A DNA stretch of 32,961 nt from Cladosporium sp. IMV 00045 (taxonomy: Eukaryota > Ascomycota > Dothideomycetes > Cladosporiales > Cladosporiaceae). Where the stretch lies: positions 1-32,961 of the forward strand of contig MSJI02000219.1 of the NCBI GenBank assembly GCA_001931905.2. The letters run 5' to 3'. A model generated the notes under the pieces. That model did not search any database, was not told where the DNA came from, and was given only the letters and a program-made list of their open reading frames with translations. Numbering within the stretch: position 1 is the stretch's first letter; every line of letters starts with the position of its first letter. Positions 1 to 8,718 of the stretch are shown in pieces. A program made the translations under genes and the position numbers.

Positions 1-382
1 GGCGGAGAGGCCTGGAGGCTTGACTAACATTAATTGCCATTTCTGTGAGCATGAGACACGACACGTCCCTTTCCGCACCGACGACGGACGGGCCAGTGTA
101 AAAAATCGAAATGGGGTATAAACTCCCCGAGTCATCGGTGGTCTACCACACCTGTGAGAAAGCCACACACGGGAGAGGGGTGAAGAAGGATCTAATCTAA
201 TCCATCTCTCTGTCACTGTCACTCTGGCTCATCTCGCCCGCAGTCTCTCTCTCATCGCAGCCAGCCAGCCCAGTCAACCAGTGAGCCAGCGCAAAAATCT
301 TGGCGACGTCTGCCATATCGAAAGAATAGAGCGGCACCACCACCACCACCAGCCCGCCTACACATCCACACACACCGCCATC
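1..382 (+). promoter_or_regulatory. upstream region and leader of the eIF3i gene
   Basis: No coding region is supported here. A TATA-like GTATAAACT lies at about 116-124. It is followed by a strongly CT-rich stretch (about 200-260) of the kind often seen near transcription starts of highly expressed fungal housekeeping genes. The leader ends in CACACCGCCATC just before the ATG at 383. Promoter function is inferred from position and composition only. Confidence 0.45.
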
Positions 383-1501
383 ATGAGACCCATATTGCTT
401 TCCGGACACGAGCGTGCGCTCACTCAAGTCAAGTACGTATTTGCGCAAGGAAAATGCAAGAATTCAATTTCATGCCTGCCGCGCGCGCTTCTTCATCTTT
501 CATCACCACGCTAACACCACTTCCTCAGATTCTCCAAGGAGGGTGACCTCCTCTTCTCCGTCTCCAAGGACCACACCGTCTGCGCGTGGTACAGCGCAAA
601 TGGCGAGCGCTTCGGCACCTACAAGGGCCACGTCGGTGCCCTCTGGACCGTCGACGTCGACCCCTACACCCGCCTGCTCGCGACCGGCGGTGCCGACAAC
701 ACCATGAGACTGTGGGAGGTGCAGACCGGCAAGCTGCTCAAGACCTGGGACTACTTGACCTCCATCAAGCGCGTGGAGTTCAGCGAGGACGGCAAGCAGC
801 TGCTGGGCGTGACGGAGAAGCGCACCGGCCAGCTCTCGCACATCGTCGTCTACGACATCGACCAGAACCCCGAGGCCGAGCAGCCCGACGAGCCCACCCT
901 GCGCATCATCGTCGACGAGCTCCCCCGCGTCACCGTCGCCGGCTTCTCCTACCTCAACCAGTACATCGTCTCCGGCCACGAGGACGGCAGCGTGTCGCAG
1001 TGGGACGCCAAGACCGGCGAGCTCATCACCAACGTCTTCTCGCACGACGCCGACATGCAAGTCACCGACCTGCAGTGGAGCGCGGACCGCACCTACTTCA
1101 TCACCGCCAGCAAGGACAAGCAGGCCAAGCTGCACGACTCCCGCTCCATGGAAGTCCTCAAGACCTACGTCGCCGACACACCCCTCAACTCCGCCGCCAT
1201 CACGCCCGACCCGCAGAACTACGTGATCCTCGGCGGTGGCCAGGCCGCCATGGACGTCACCACCACCTCCGCCCGCCAGGGCAAGTTCGAGGCCCGCTTC
1301 TACCACAAGATCTTCGAGGAGGAGATTGGTCGCGTGCGCGGCCACTTCGGCCCTCTCAACTACGTCGCCGTCGACCCCACCGGCAAGTGCTACTGCTCCG
1401 GCGGTGAGGACGGTTACGTGCGTGTGCACCACTTCGACCCGCCTTACTTTGACTTCAAGTTCGAGGTTGAGCGTGAGGCCGCATCCCAGGCACGCATGTA
1501 A
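383..1501 (+). CDS. TIF34: eukaryotic translation initiation factor 3 subunit I (eIF3i/TIF34), WD40 protein
   Basis: eIF3i is a WD40 beta-propeller subunit of the eIF3 complex, which acts on the 40S ribosomal subunit during translation initiation in the cytosol. There are two exons, 383-432 and 529-1501, with an intron at 433-528 (donor GTACGT, branch CTAAC near 511, acceptor CCTCAG) that splits a Lys codon. The spliced product is 340 aa, close to the yeast protein (about 347). It opens with [17 protein letters not shown], typical of the family. Repeats such as [34 protein letters not shown] and the last-blade [33 protein letters not shown] region (in pieces) cover the whole length. A 309-codon open frame on the opposite strand is a GC-rich shadow. 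The next gene is convergent, about 0.8 kb away. Confidence 0.95.
433..528 (+). other. intron of TIF34 homolog
   Basis: Donor GTACGT at 433, branch-point-like CTAAC at about 511, acceptor CCTCAG ending at 528. Splicing restores the frame with a Lys codon (AA + A) and continues with [15 protein letters not shown], as expected for the first WD40 blade. Confidence 0.9.
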
Positions 1502-2304
1502 GAGAACAAAAAAAAGAAATCAACCAAAAAACCAAGAACAAAATAGAACGTTGTTCCCTGCGCACCGATGATAGACGATGGCAAGGAAACCAGACAACAA
1601 AACCCGGGCGTGCAAGTCTAGTCTTGATTGGGCTTGGCGAGGCGTTGGAGGCGTATATACAACAAAAGTCTTGCAAGAACGGGAGAAAGGAAGAAGCGCC
1701 TCTCCCTCGCGAGGATTTCTAGTCGGGGAGGGAGGGGACGGGGGCGGTTTTTCCACATTAGGTATGCATCTCGAATGTTTTGAAATGAAGAACATGAGCA
1801 TCAGAATCTCACCATGATCATCATCCTTTTTTTGCTCTTTTCAAGTAAAGTGAGAAGCTTGTCATGCAACGGCAAAGTTACATGTACATGTAGAGGGTTA
1901 TGCGGACTGCGGGGCAAAACGGGCCACGAGATCGGTCGCGTGATACCTCTGTAGTTCTGTGGATACAAGAGAAGAATTGTATTCTATGGACGTTAAGGGT
2001 AAGAAGGAACAAATCCCTCCCGCGATAGATCCGCAAGTATTTGTTTGGCGTATATCTCGCATGCCGATCAGAAATCGAGAATCAGAAACTAGAGGGTGGT
2101 GATGGTTGTAGAAGGATAAATAAGAACTCGATTATGAGCATGAATAATCAGCAACAGTAAGATGAACTGTTCAAGGAAAAAAGACCCCTCTCTCCCCCCT
2201 TGCTCTCTCTCTACTGCTTAGATGTGAAAGGAAACTCCAACAACCCCTTGAATCCAAACTAAGAAAAAACAGCTCTCGCGAAGCACTCGTGATCTTCATC
2301 TCGA
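1502..2304. other. convergent intergenic region (TIF34 / SNF7 3' flanks)
   Basis: This is 803 bp between two convergent genes. I see no credible coding region. It holds a 14-bp perfect palindrome TACATGTACATGTA at 1879-1892 and a CCTCTCCCTC / GGGAGGGAGGGG imperfect inverted repeat at about 1700-1737 that could fold in the TIF34 3' UTR. Both are of unknown significance. Confidence 0.5.
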
Positions 2305-3205
2305 TCAGATGGCCATTTCGGCCTGCAGTTTCCGCAGCTCGGCTTCCTCGTCGTCTTCCTCTGCGGTGGGCGTGTTCTTTGCTGTTAAGAGGGAAGATCG
2401 GTTAGCAATTCGTTCAAAGAAAGAAAAAAGCGCACTCTCTTTCGAGAAACCCAAAAAGGAGGCAAGACAAGACAAGACCACTTACTCGGCGCACTCGGCA
2501 TCCTCTGTATCTGATCGCTCACAGGCACCGAACCCGTCTTGAGCATCCTCTCGTCCAGCTGCTCCTGCTGCAACTCGGCCAGCTCCTCGTCCAGCTCGTC
2601 CTCGTCGATGCCCGTCGTCTGCGCGCCCTGCGTCAGCGCCTCGGCGATCTCCTCGCCCACCGCGTGCTGCTCGCGCAGGTCCTCCATCGTCTGGTCGACT
2701 TTGTCGACCGTCAAGTCGCCGTGGATGTTCTTCATGGCGTGCGAGGCGTTCTTCATCGCGTCCAGCGTCTCTTTGTTGATGTTGGCGGATTCGATCGAGC
2801 CGATTTCCCGCTCGACCGTCATCATTTGTGCGCTGGTTTGCTCGAGTTGGTGCTCGAAGGCTTTTTTTCGGCGGAGCGCGGCTTTGGCGACTGTAGCAAA
2901 TCAAAATCCTGTTAGCGACATCTTGTTCAGTGCCTATACCCTGTCTCTCCACTCTGAACAGCGCCTATCGCTCGCAAGCACTACCCCCCATTTCCCTCGA
3001 TACGGCCATGAGACTTACGGGTCTTGTTACTGTTGACATTCTTCCTCGCTATCGCATCCTGCTCGTCCATCTGATTCTGCAAGTGCTTCTCCCGCTTCGA
3101 CAGCATCTCCAGCGTGCTCCGCAGGCCCAGGATGGCATTCTTGGTCGTGTCCTTTTTCTTCGCGGCGTTGCCGCCCCAGAGGTTGCTGAACCCCCAGCCC
3201 GACAT
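2305..3205 (-). CDS. SNF7: ESCRT-III subunit SNF7 (CHMP4 family)
   Basis: Snf7 polymerises on endosomal membranes to drive intraluminal vesicle formation in the multivesicular-body pathway. In filamentous fungi it also takes part in ambient-pH (Pal/Rim) signalling. There are three exons on the minus strand: 3205-3019, 2890-2486 and 2381-2305, with introns of 128 and 104 nt (both donors GTAAGT; acceptors CTACAG and AACAG). The product is 222 aa, the usual size. The N-terminus MSGWGFSNLWGGNAAKKK and the basic helical core (NAILGLRSTLEMLSKREKHL) are followed by helices around MKNASHAMKNIHGDLTVDKV. The acidic tail ends in EAELRKLQAEMAI, matching an MIM1-type motif for Vps4 binding. The start at 3205 is chosen because the upstream in-frame extension begins at a GTG and lacks family similarity. 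TEN1 is divergent, 575 bp away. Confidence 0.93.
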
Positions 3206-3780
3206 GTTGGCTCTATACTTGTGCGTGGAGAGAGGACTAGAGCCGAGAGTGATCACTCTATTTGCCGATTCTTCCTGATCGCTCGTGCCGCTGCTTGCTG
3301 CGCTGAGCTGAGGTTCGCTCGTGTGCTCCTTGTGTGCTCGATGCTCAGGCGAGGCTTCACCCCACGTCGTGGGTCTGAGTCTTATGGGCGGGAGGCTATT
3401 TGCTTGAGGAGGCGCCTGGTGTGTTCGGGTAGTGTTCTGAGAAGCAAGCCTTTGAGTAAAACGGTTGCCTTGTAGGGAAGATTTGGTCGGTTGCTGTAAA
3501 TTGAGTGTCGTTGGTGGTTTCTTTGCTGCCTGATAGGATGTTGGTGGCTCGTGGGCGTGGGTGGGATAACCGTGCCAGCCAGTCTCGCCCGCCCGAATGA
3601 CGTTAAGCGGGTCTATCCGCTAGCGAGATACGGATCTCTTTATGTCTTGGGTTTTGATTGCCAGTAACTCCACCTTGTTCACTTTACGCTCGAACGGTCG
3701 GGGACTAGACCTTCATTCGAAGAATGACACATTGCACTTCGTACACTGTCAAATATGCTTGATTTAATCTGAAAAGCAAC
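3206..3780. promoter_or_regulatory. bidirectional upstream region of SNF7 and TEN1 homologs
   Basis: This is 575 bp between divergent genes. No coding sequence is supported, and I could not single out a transcription-factor site. Promoter role is inferred from gene orientation alone. Confidence 0.4.
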
Positions 3781-4227
3781 ATGGAGTTCACCCCAGAAGC
3801 CAGTCGCCTGGTTCTCTTATCTCAACTATCAAGAATCGCCGCTGGGACTAAAGTCCGCTTTCTTGGGTGGTGTGTCTTGCCTCATTGTTCTCCCTCATCA
3901 CCGGAATTACATCTCAACTTTCTGACCATCCTTAGCGTAGAAGCATACAACGGCGAGACTGGCAATCTCAGGATCAGGGAACGTTTCCCCGCTACATCTT
4001 CCCATATCAAGGCGGTGAATGTCAACGTCGACAACATTCTCGATTCATTAAATCTCGAGTTGACGCAGGTTGGCGCCTGGGTCAATATTATTGGTTATTG
4101 CAGACAGAGTGAAGAACCAAGCATGGAAGCAGATCCTGTTGTGGACGCCGTCATCATTTGGTCCGCTGGAGCCATCAAGCTGGATGAATATGAGGCGGCC
4201 GTGAGAGCCTTGCAGGCAGGGAACTAA
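3781..4227 (+). CDS. TEN1: CST telomere-capping complex subunit Ten1-like, OB-fold protein
   Basis: Ten1 is the small OB-fold partner of Stn1 in the CST complex that protects telomeres and regulates C-strand synthesis. There are two exons, 3781-3869 and 3936-4227, and a 66-nt intron (donor GTGTGT, branch CTGAC at 3922, acceptor CTTAG). Splicing gives 126 aa. The pattern SRLVLLSQLSRIAAGTKVRFLG, then CVEAYNGETGNL, then TQVGAWVNIIGY and VDAVIIWSAGAIKLDEYEAAV, matches the fungal Ten1 layout (beta-strand start, VRFLG strand, VGxWVNVIGY strand, terminal helix). The intron length is a multiple of three and it has no stop, so an unspliced reading would give 148 aa with 22 extra residues inside the OB-fold. 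The assignment rests on pattern recognition; the family diverges fast. Confidence 0.8.
   Translation: MEFTPEASRLVLLSQLSRIAAGTKVRFLGWCVLPHCSPSSPELHLNFLTILSVEAYNGETGNLRIRERFPATSSHIKAVNVNVDNILDSLNLELTQVGAWVNIIGYCRQSEEPSMEADPVVDAVIIWSAGAIKLDEYEAAVRALQAGN
3870..3935 (+). other. in-frame 66-nt intron of TEN1-like gene
   Basis: Starts GTGTGT, contains CTGAC at 3922-3926 and ends CTTAG at 3935. It leaves TG + C = Cys, producing RFLGCVEAY, the continuous OB-fold strand expected in the family. It is open in frame, so gene finders can easily miss it. Confidence 0.8.
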
Positions 4228-5474
4228 TGCGACTCGATGATAAACTCCAAATTCGACAAACCTTCCAGCATGGCTACAGCAGAGGCTCGCCGGAAGGGAA
4301 GTGTTGAGAGTGTATTACTTCGAGATGATCATGAGGAAGACCTGACTGAAGAGGGGGCTAGAAATGGTATGATCAAGACGGCATGAAGGCTGTTGCGAAT
4401 GGCATGATTTCAGGCTGTTTTGCTGTGAGGTGAAAGGTTTGCTGATTGCACCCATCTAATCACTCGGGCGGTCTCCATGCTCGGTATCCCAAACATTCCT
4501 CCACCACTGAAGTAAGCTCAGGCTCTGGAGGCTGCACGCTGGGCCAGGCCATCGAAACATATCAAAACGCCTCAACAGAACTTGGTCTACAGCGTGCTGG
4601 ATGACTGAGGCTCGGCTTTCCTGCATGCATGCATCCTGCAGTTCAGCATGGTGGCACAGCGCCGGGGACGTGAGAGGTATCACGTGCGTGCCATAGTTGT
4701 CAGACGGGAGGATTGCAGCAAGAACAGCAGCGAATTACCTCAGGACTAAGAGCACCCCATGAGTGTATCGCAAGCGAGCATACAAACGACCTACTCTCCG
4801 CGCGCTGCAAAGTGTCCCGCATTTGAATACGCTGGTACCTCTCGAGCTGGCAACGCCACGGTTGCGCTGAATGGCCTGTCATACCACGACAAAACGCCAT
4901 CTGCGCCAATTCAGTCAGATTGTATGTCGGTCTCACCGGACGTTGTGCCTCGTGACGAACGTCTCTTCGGTACCCAAATCAATATTGCTTACCTGTGCAC
5001 AAGCTATCGACGCCGAGTCGCATTCAAGATTTGGTTGCGATCAAGATATCCACGGCGATAAGTCTTCACTTCAACATGATGATTGCAAATGACGCTCTCA
5101 TTGTATTCAAAAAGTACGAGTCAAGAAGTACCAAGCATCTAGAAGGAAGGCTTGCGAATGCGTACTTGAAACCCTCCCCGCATTCTTTCTGTGCACCCAA
5201 CTGCTCACCGGAACGCCACAGCCGCTGCATGTATGCTGTTGTAACACCTAGAAACCCTCTCTTGGCTGGTATTGCATGCCTGAAGGTAGGAGGGGTTATC
5301 CCAATCCTGCGGGCTGTGCTCATGGCACAGTGACGATAAAAGGGCGCGCCCGCCTCTCGTTCAGGGTAGCGCCTTGTTGCTCCCTTATTGTGGCGTAGGC
5401 GAAGCATCGGCTCTACGATCAACTCGTTGTTGTAATTTCGTTCAGGCTGTCTGGATCATAGACAGGTTGACATC
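4228..5474. other. intergenic region upstream of the sugar transporter
   Basis: This is 1.25 kb with no gene I can support. Several 60-118-codon frames occur on both strands, but most lack an ATG and none resembles a known protein. The only tidy piece is a 38-codon ATG frame at 4270-4386 with an acidic stretch, too short to call. The stretch just before 5475 should hold the transporter promoter; no convincing TATA or regulator site was fixed. Confidence 0.4.
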
Positions 5475-8022
5475 ATGGCGACCAACGGCGCAGCGTATCG
5501 AAGACCTTCACTTCCTCTTAACAGTCAGCAGACTAACGAGCTACTAGCAGCGACATCGACGAAGTGTCCAAACAACCCCCTGTCGCCGAAGATGGAGTTA
5601 CCTCTGAATACATTGGTGGAGAGTCCGAGAAGAGGCGCAAGCAGAGTGTTGTCGCCATGACCGAGAACGTCACCGGCGAGATCAAAAATCCTCTCGTAGG
5701 CATCCCGAAAGGCCAACTCATGGACGAGGTCGATGAGTTTGCGCGCAAATATGGCTTCGACCCTGAGACCGAAGTCCCTCTCTTGCGCAAGGGGGCACTG
5801 GTAGCTCAGAGTCCGGCGTGAGTGTTTCAATCGTCCCTACATCAATCGTATAAACTCTAAGTGGGAATCTTGCTCAATAGGGACTTCGAGAACATGCCGG
5901 AATTGGATGATGCGGATCGCGAGGCTTTGCGCAGAGAGGGTACGCATTTCAGAGCGACAGCTCGTTTGAAGATGACGCTGACACACGTGTAGTATGTCTT
6001 TACCCCTGAATAAACCCTCTTCGCCTCGAAATCGTCGTTTCGATCGACCAGAAGCTCTACCAAGTCGCACCATCAATTATGACCATCGTTGACCCTGTGC
6101 CGCAGATCACCCACCGCTGGAGGCATCCGTGGGCCCTCTATATGACAATCGTCCTCAACTCCATCGCCGCCGCCATCCAAGGCTGGGACCAAACAGGAAG
6201 CAACGGAGCGAATCTTTCCTTCCCGATCGAATTCGGCATTGGTGATACACCTCCACACTGTGGCGACGACCCGAACGGCCAACTGTGCCAACGCAACGCT
6301 TGGATCGTCGGATTCATCAACTCCACACCATACATCACAATCGCCTTCTTTGCCGGCTGGATCAGCGACCCTATCAACAACTACCTGGGCCGTCGAGGAA
6401 CCATCTTCATCGCCGCAATCTTCTCGCTCCTAGCACCGATCGGATCTGCCTGCACGCAGCACTGGGGCGAATTGGTCGCCTGTAGAGTGATGCTTGGGAT
6501 CGGCATGGGTCTCAAAGAGGTCACGGTGCCCGTCTTCTCCGCTGAGACTGCTCCTACCATGATCCGCGGTGGTTTGGTCATGTCTTGGCAGATGTGGACT
6601 GCGTTCGGTATCTTGCTAGGTACCAGCGCCAACCTTGCGGTGTTCCAAGTTGGTGAGATCGCCTGGAGGTTGCAGTTGGGATCTGCTTTCATACCTGCGA
6701 TTCCTCTGGTATTGGGAATCTACTTCTGTCCTGAGTAAGTGGTAGCGGTCATTCACTCGTTTCATGGTGCCGCGAACGTTTCCAATCGCGTGAGACGGCG
6801 CAGGCATAAATGGAGCTTGCAACACTATACTCACTAGAGTCATGACCGACGTGGCTAATCATTTATTGATCAGATCTCCTCGATGGTACCTCAAGAAAAA
6901 GAAGCCCTACAACGCCTACAAGTCTCTCCTCAGACTACGCAGTGTTCCCCTGCAGGCGGCAAGAGACGTATACTACATCCAGGCTCAACTCGACGCGGAA
7001 GAGCGCATGATCGAGGAATCCGGGCTGGTCAAGACAGACACTTTCTTCTCTCGATTCGTCGAGCTGTTCACCATCCCTCGAATCCGTCGAGCCACGCAAG
7101 CGTCGGGTATCGTCATGATCGGCCAGCAGATGTGTGGTAAGTTTTCAATCGCGGGAGATACGTTGCAAGCAATCCGCTAACAGCAAGGAAATTCAGGAAT
7201 CAACATCATCGCCTTCTACAGCGCCACCATCTTCTCCCAAGCCGGCTTCAACGAGACCGACTCCCTCCTCCTCTCCTGGGGCTTCGGGCTCACGAACTTC
7301 GCCTTCGCCTGGCCCGCCGTATGGTCCATCGACAAATTTGGCCGCCGCGGCCTGCTGCTCTTCACCTTCCCCAACATGGCCTGGAGTCTGCTCGTCGCCG
7401 GCTGCTGTCTCCTGATCGACGAGTCGAGCAGAGCGCACGTCGCGCTCGTGGCGCTCTTCGTCTTCATCTTCGCCGCCTTCTACTCTCCCGGCGAGGGTCC
7501 CGTGCCCTTCACCTACAGCGCTGAAGTCTTCCCCCTTTCGCACAGAGAAGTCGGCATGTCCTGGGCCGTGGCAACTAACAGTAAGCCTACGCTTACCCAC
7601 AAGAAATCGCAAAATCAAACGAAGAAAAATCCAACCCCCACGCCCCCCTCTCTTCTCCATACCAACACTAACCACCCCCTCCCCTCGCAGATTTCTGGGC
7701 CGCCGTCCTCTCCATCTCGCTCCCGCGCATGCTCGCCGCCTTCACACCGACGGGCGTGTTCGGCTTCTACGCAGGCCTCAACGTGACAGCGCTGGTGATG
7801 ATTTTCCTCTGGCTGCCGGAGACGAAGCAGCGCACGCTGGAGGAGCTGGACTACGTCTTCGGCGTGCCGACGCGCACGCACATGCGCTTCCAGGCCGGCA
7901 AGCAGCTGCCTTGGTGGTTTAGGAGGTGGGTGTTGATGCGCAAGGGGGAGGTGGAGCCGAGGCTTTATCATTTCGATGGGGTTGGGGGGGAGGGGGTGGG
8001 GAAGGAGGAGGTGGGTGTTTAG
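5475..8022 (+). CDS. MFS sugar transporter (sugar porter family)
   Basis: A plasma-membrane sugar porter of the major facilitator superfamily; the substrate cannot be read from sequence. Seven exons are proposed: 5475-5494, 5551-5817, 5881-5938, 6106-6734, 6874-7136, 7197-7580 and 7691-8022, giving 650 aa. Family marks are [16 protein letters not shown] in TM1, NYLGRRGT after TM2, PESPRWY after TM6, DKFGRRG after TM8 and [16 protein letters not shown] after TM12. A cytosolic N-terminus of about 120 aa contains the conserved [29 protein letters not shown] segment (in pieces). The join between exons 3 and 4 (residues 115/116) only fits the family ([11 protein letters not shown]) if the intron at 5939-6105 is a twin intron. 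The first exon (MATNGAA) is short; its start and the 5495-5550 intron are plausible but less certain than the rest. The substrate-binding core is complete. Confidence 0.9.
5939..6105 (+). other. spliceosomal twin intron (internal intron inside donor of external intron)
   Basis: Exon 3 ends ...AGA GAG. An internal intron at 5940-5992 has donor GTACGC, branch CTGAC (5978-5982) and acceptor GTGTAG. Its removal joins G5939 to TATGTC at 5993, creating a new donor GTATGTC. The external intron then runs from G5939 to CCGCAG at 6105, with TTGAC at about 6089-6093 as branch. The outcome is phase 0 and reads [11 protein letters not shown], as in the family. A single intron from 5940 to 6105 is out of frame. 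The only other in-frame acceptor (6064) would insert 14 residues absent from relatives. This is read from sequence; no transcript data were available. Confidence 0.75.
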
Positions 8023-8718
8023 GGGGAGTGGTGATGGTGATGTTGATCGGAGGGCGTGGTTGATGGATCTGGGAGGGGAGGAGAGAGATTTGAGTCAATA
8101 ATTGCTGCTGTCGCTTTCGATTTGCGTTGTTTGATAGCGCGTGGGATCTTTTGATGTATGAGAATGACTATCGTATTGATGCTGGACTCATATTTTTTAA
8201 CCCATCACGACGCCACATCATACCATACATTCCAATGAGAATCTGGGAAGCAAGATGCAATAAGACAACTCGGAATCTTCGTCAATTCATTTTACCAAGA
8301 GCGATACCAATAGCAACCGTGAAGATCAAAAAAACCAATTCAGAACACCACCCACCCATTCCAATGTCCACCAATCCGAACTTTTCTTTTCTTTTCCTGA
8401 TCAATTTTCCGCCGAGTTTGAAACAAGAACGTATTAGTCTGAGAGCAAACACGCTTCTCTGTATAAGGTAGCCAGCCATCTCTCCTCGGCAAGCCAGCCA
8501 CAATTTGCCCAATACGATTACCTACTCGGCCTTTTCCCTTCCCCTTCCTCTTGCTATTTATTGTATCGGAAACCCAAATTGAAACTCCACGCTGTGAACG
8601 CTAGATGAAAGTCGCTATAAGAGAAAATCGAGCGGCTCTGAAACCAGAAAACTCCATTCCATATCACCCCAACACGTGCACAGCCCTCAAGATCCAGCGT
8701 CCTGTAGCATCCTCAAGG
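8023..8718. other. convergent intergenic region
   Basis: This is 696 bp between the 3' ends of the transporter (+) and the FHL1-like gene (-). No coding sequence, RNA gene or clear repeat was seen. It becomes AT-richer after about 8080, consistent with 3' UTR and polyadenylation sequence. Confidence 0.5.

Noticed and set aside
503..1432. 309-codon open frame on the minus strand
   Set aside because: It lies opposite the well-supported eIF3i gene. High third-position GC there removes stops from the complementary frame, and the product is a Val/Gly/Leu-biased string with no family features.
2981..3256. N-terminal extension of SNF7 (MITLGSSPLSTHKYRAN)
   Set aside because: Its first codon is GTG and the extension is unlike any Snf7; MSGWGF at 3205 is the family N-terminus.
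4270..4386. 38-codon ATG frame after the TEN1-like gene
   Set aside because: Too short, no family features, and no exon that could follow a GTATGA donor within it was found in the next kilobase.
5066..5422. 118-codon minus-strand frame upstream of the sugar transporter
   Set aside because: It starts at TTG, not ATG, and has no recognisable features. It overlaps the transporter promoter region.
6079..6738. Transporter start at the ATG at 6079
   Set aside because: The upstream exons encode the conserved NPLVGIP...[10 protein letters not shown] region of the same family, so this ATG lies inside the twin intron and is not the start.
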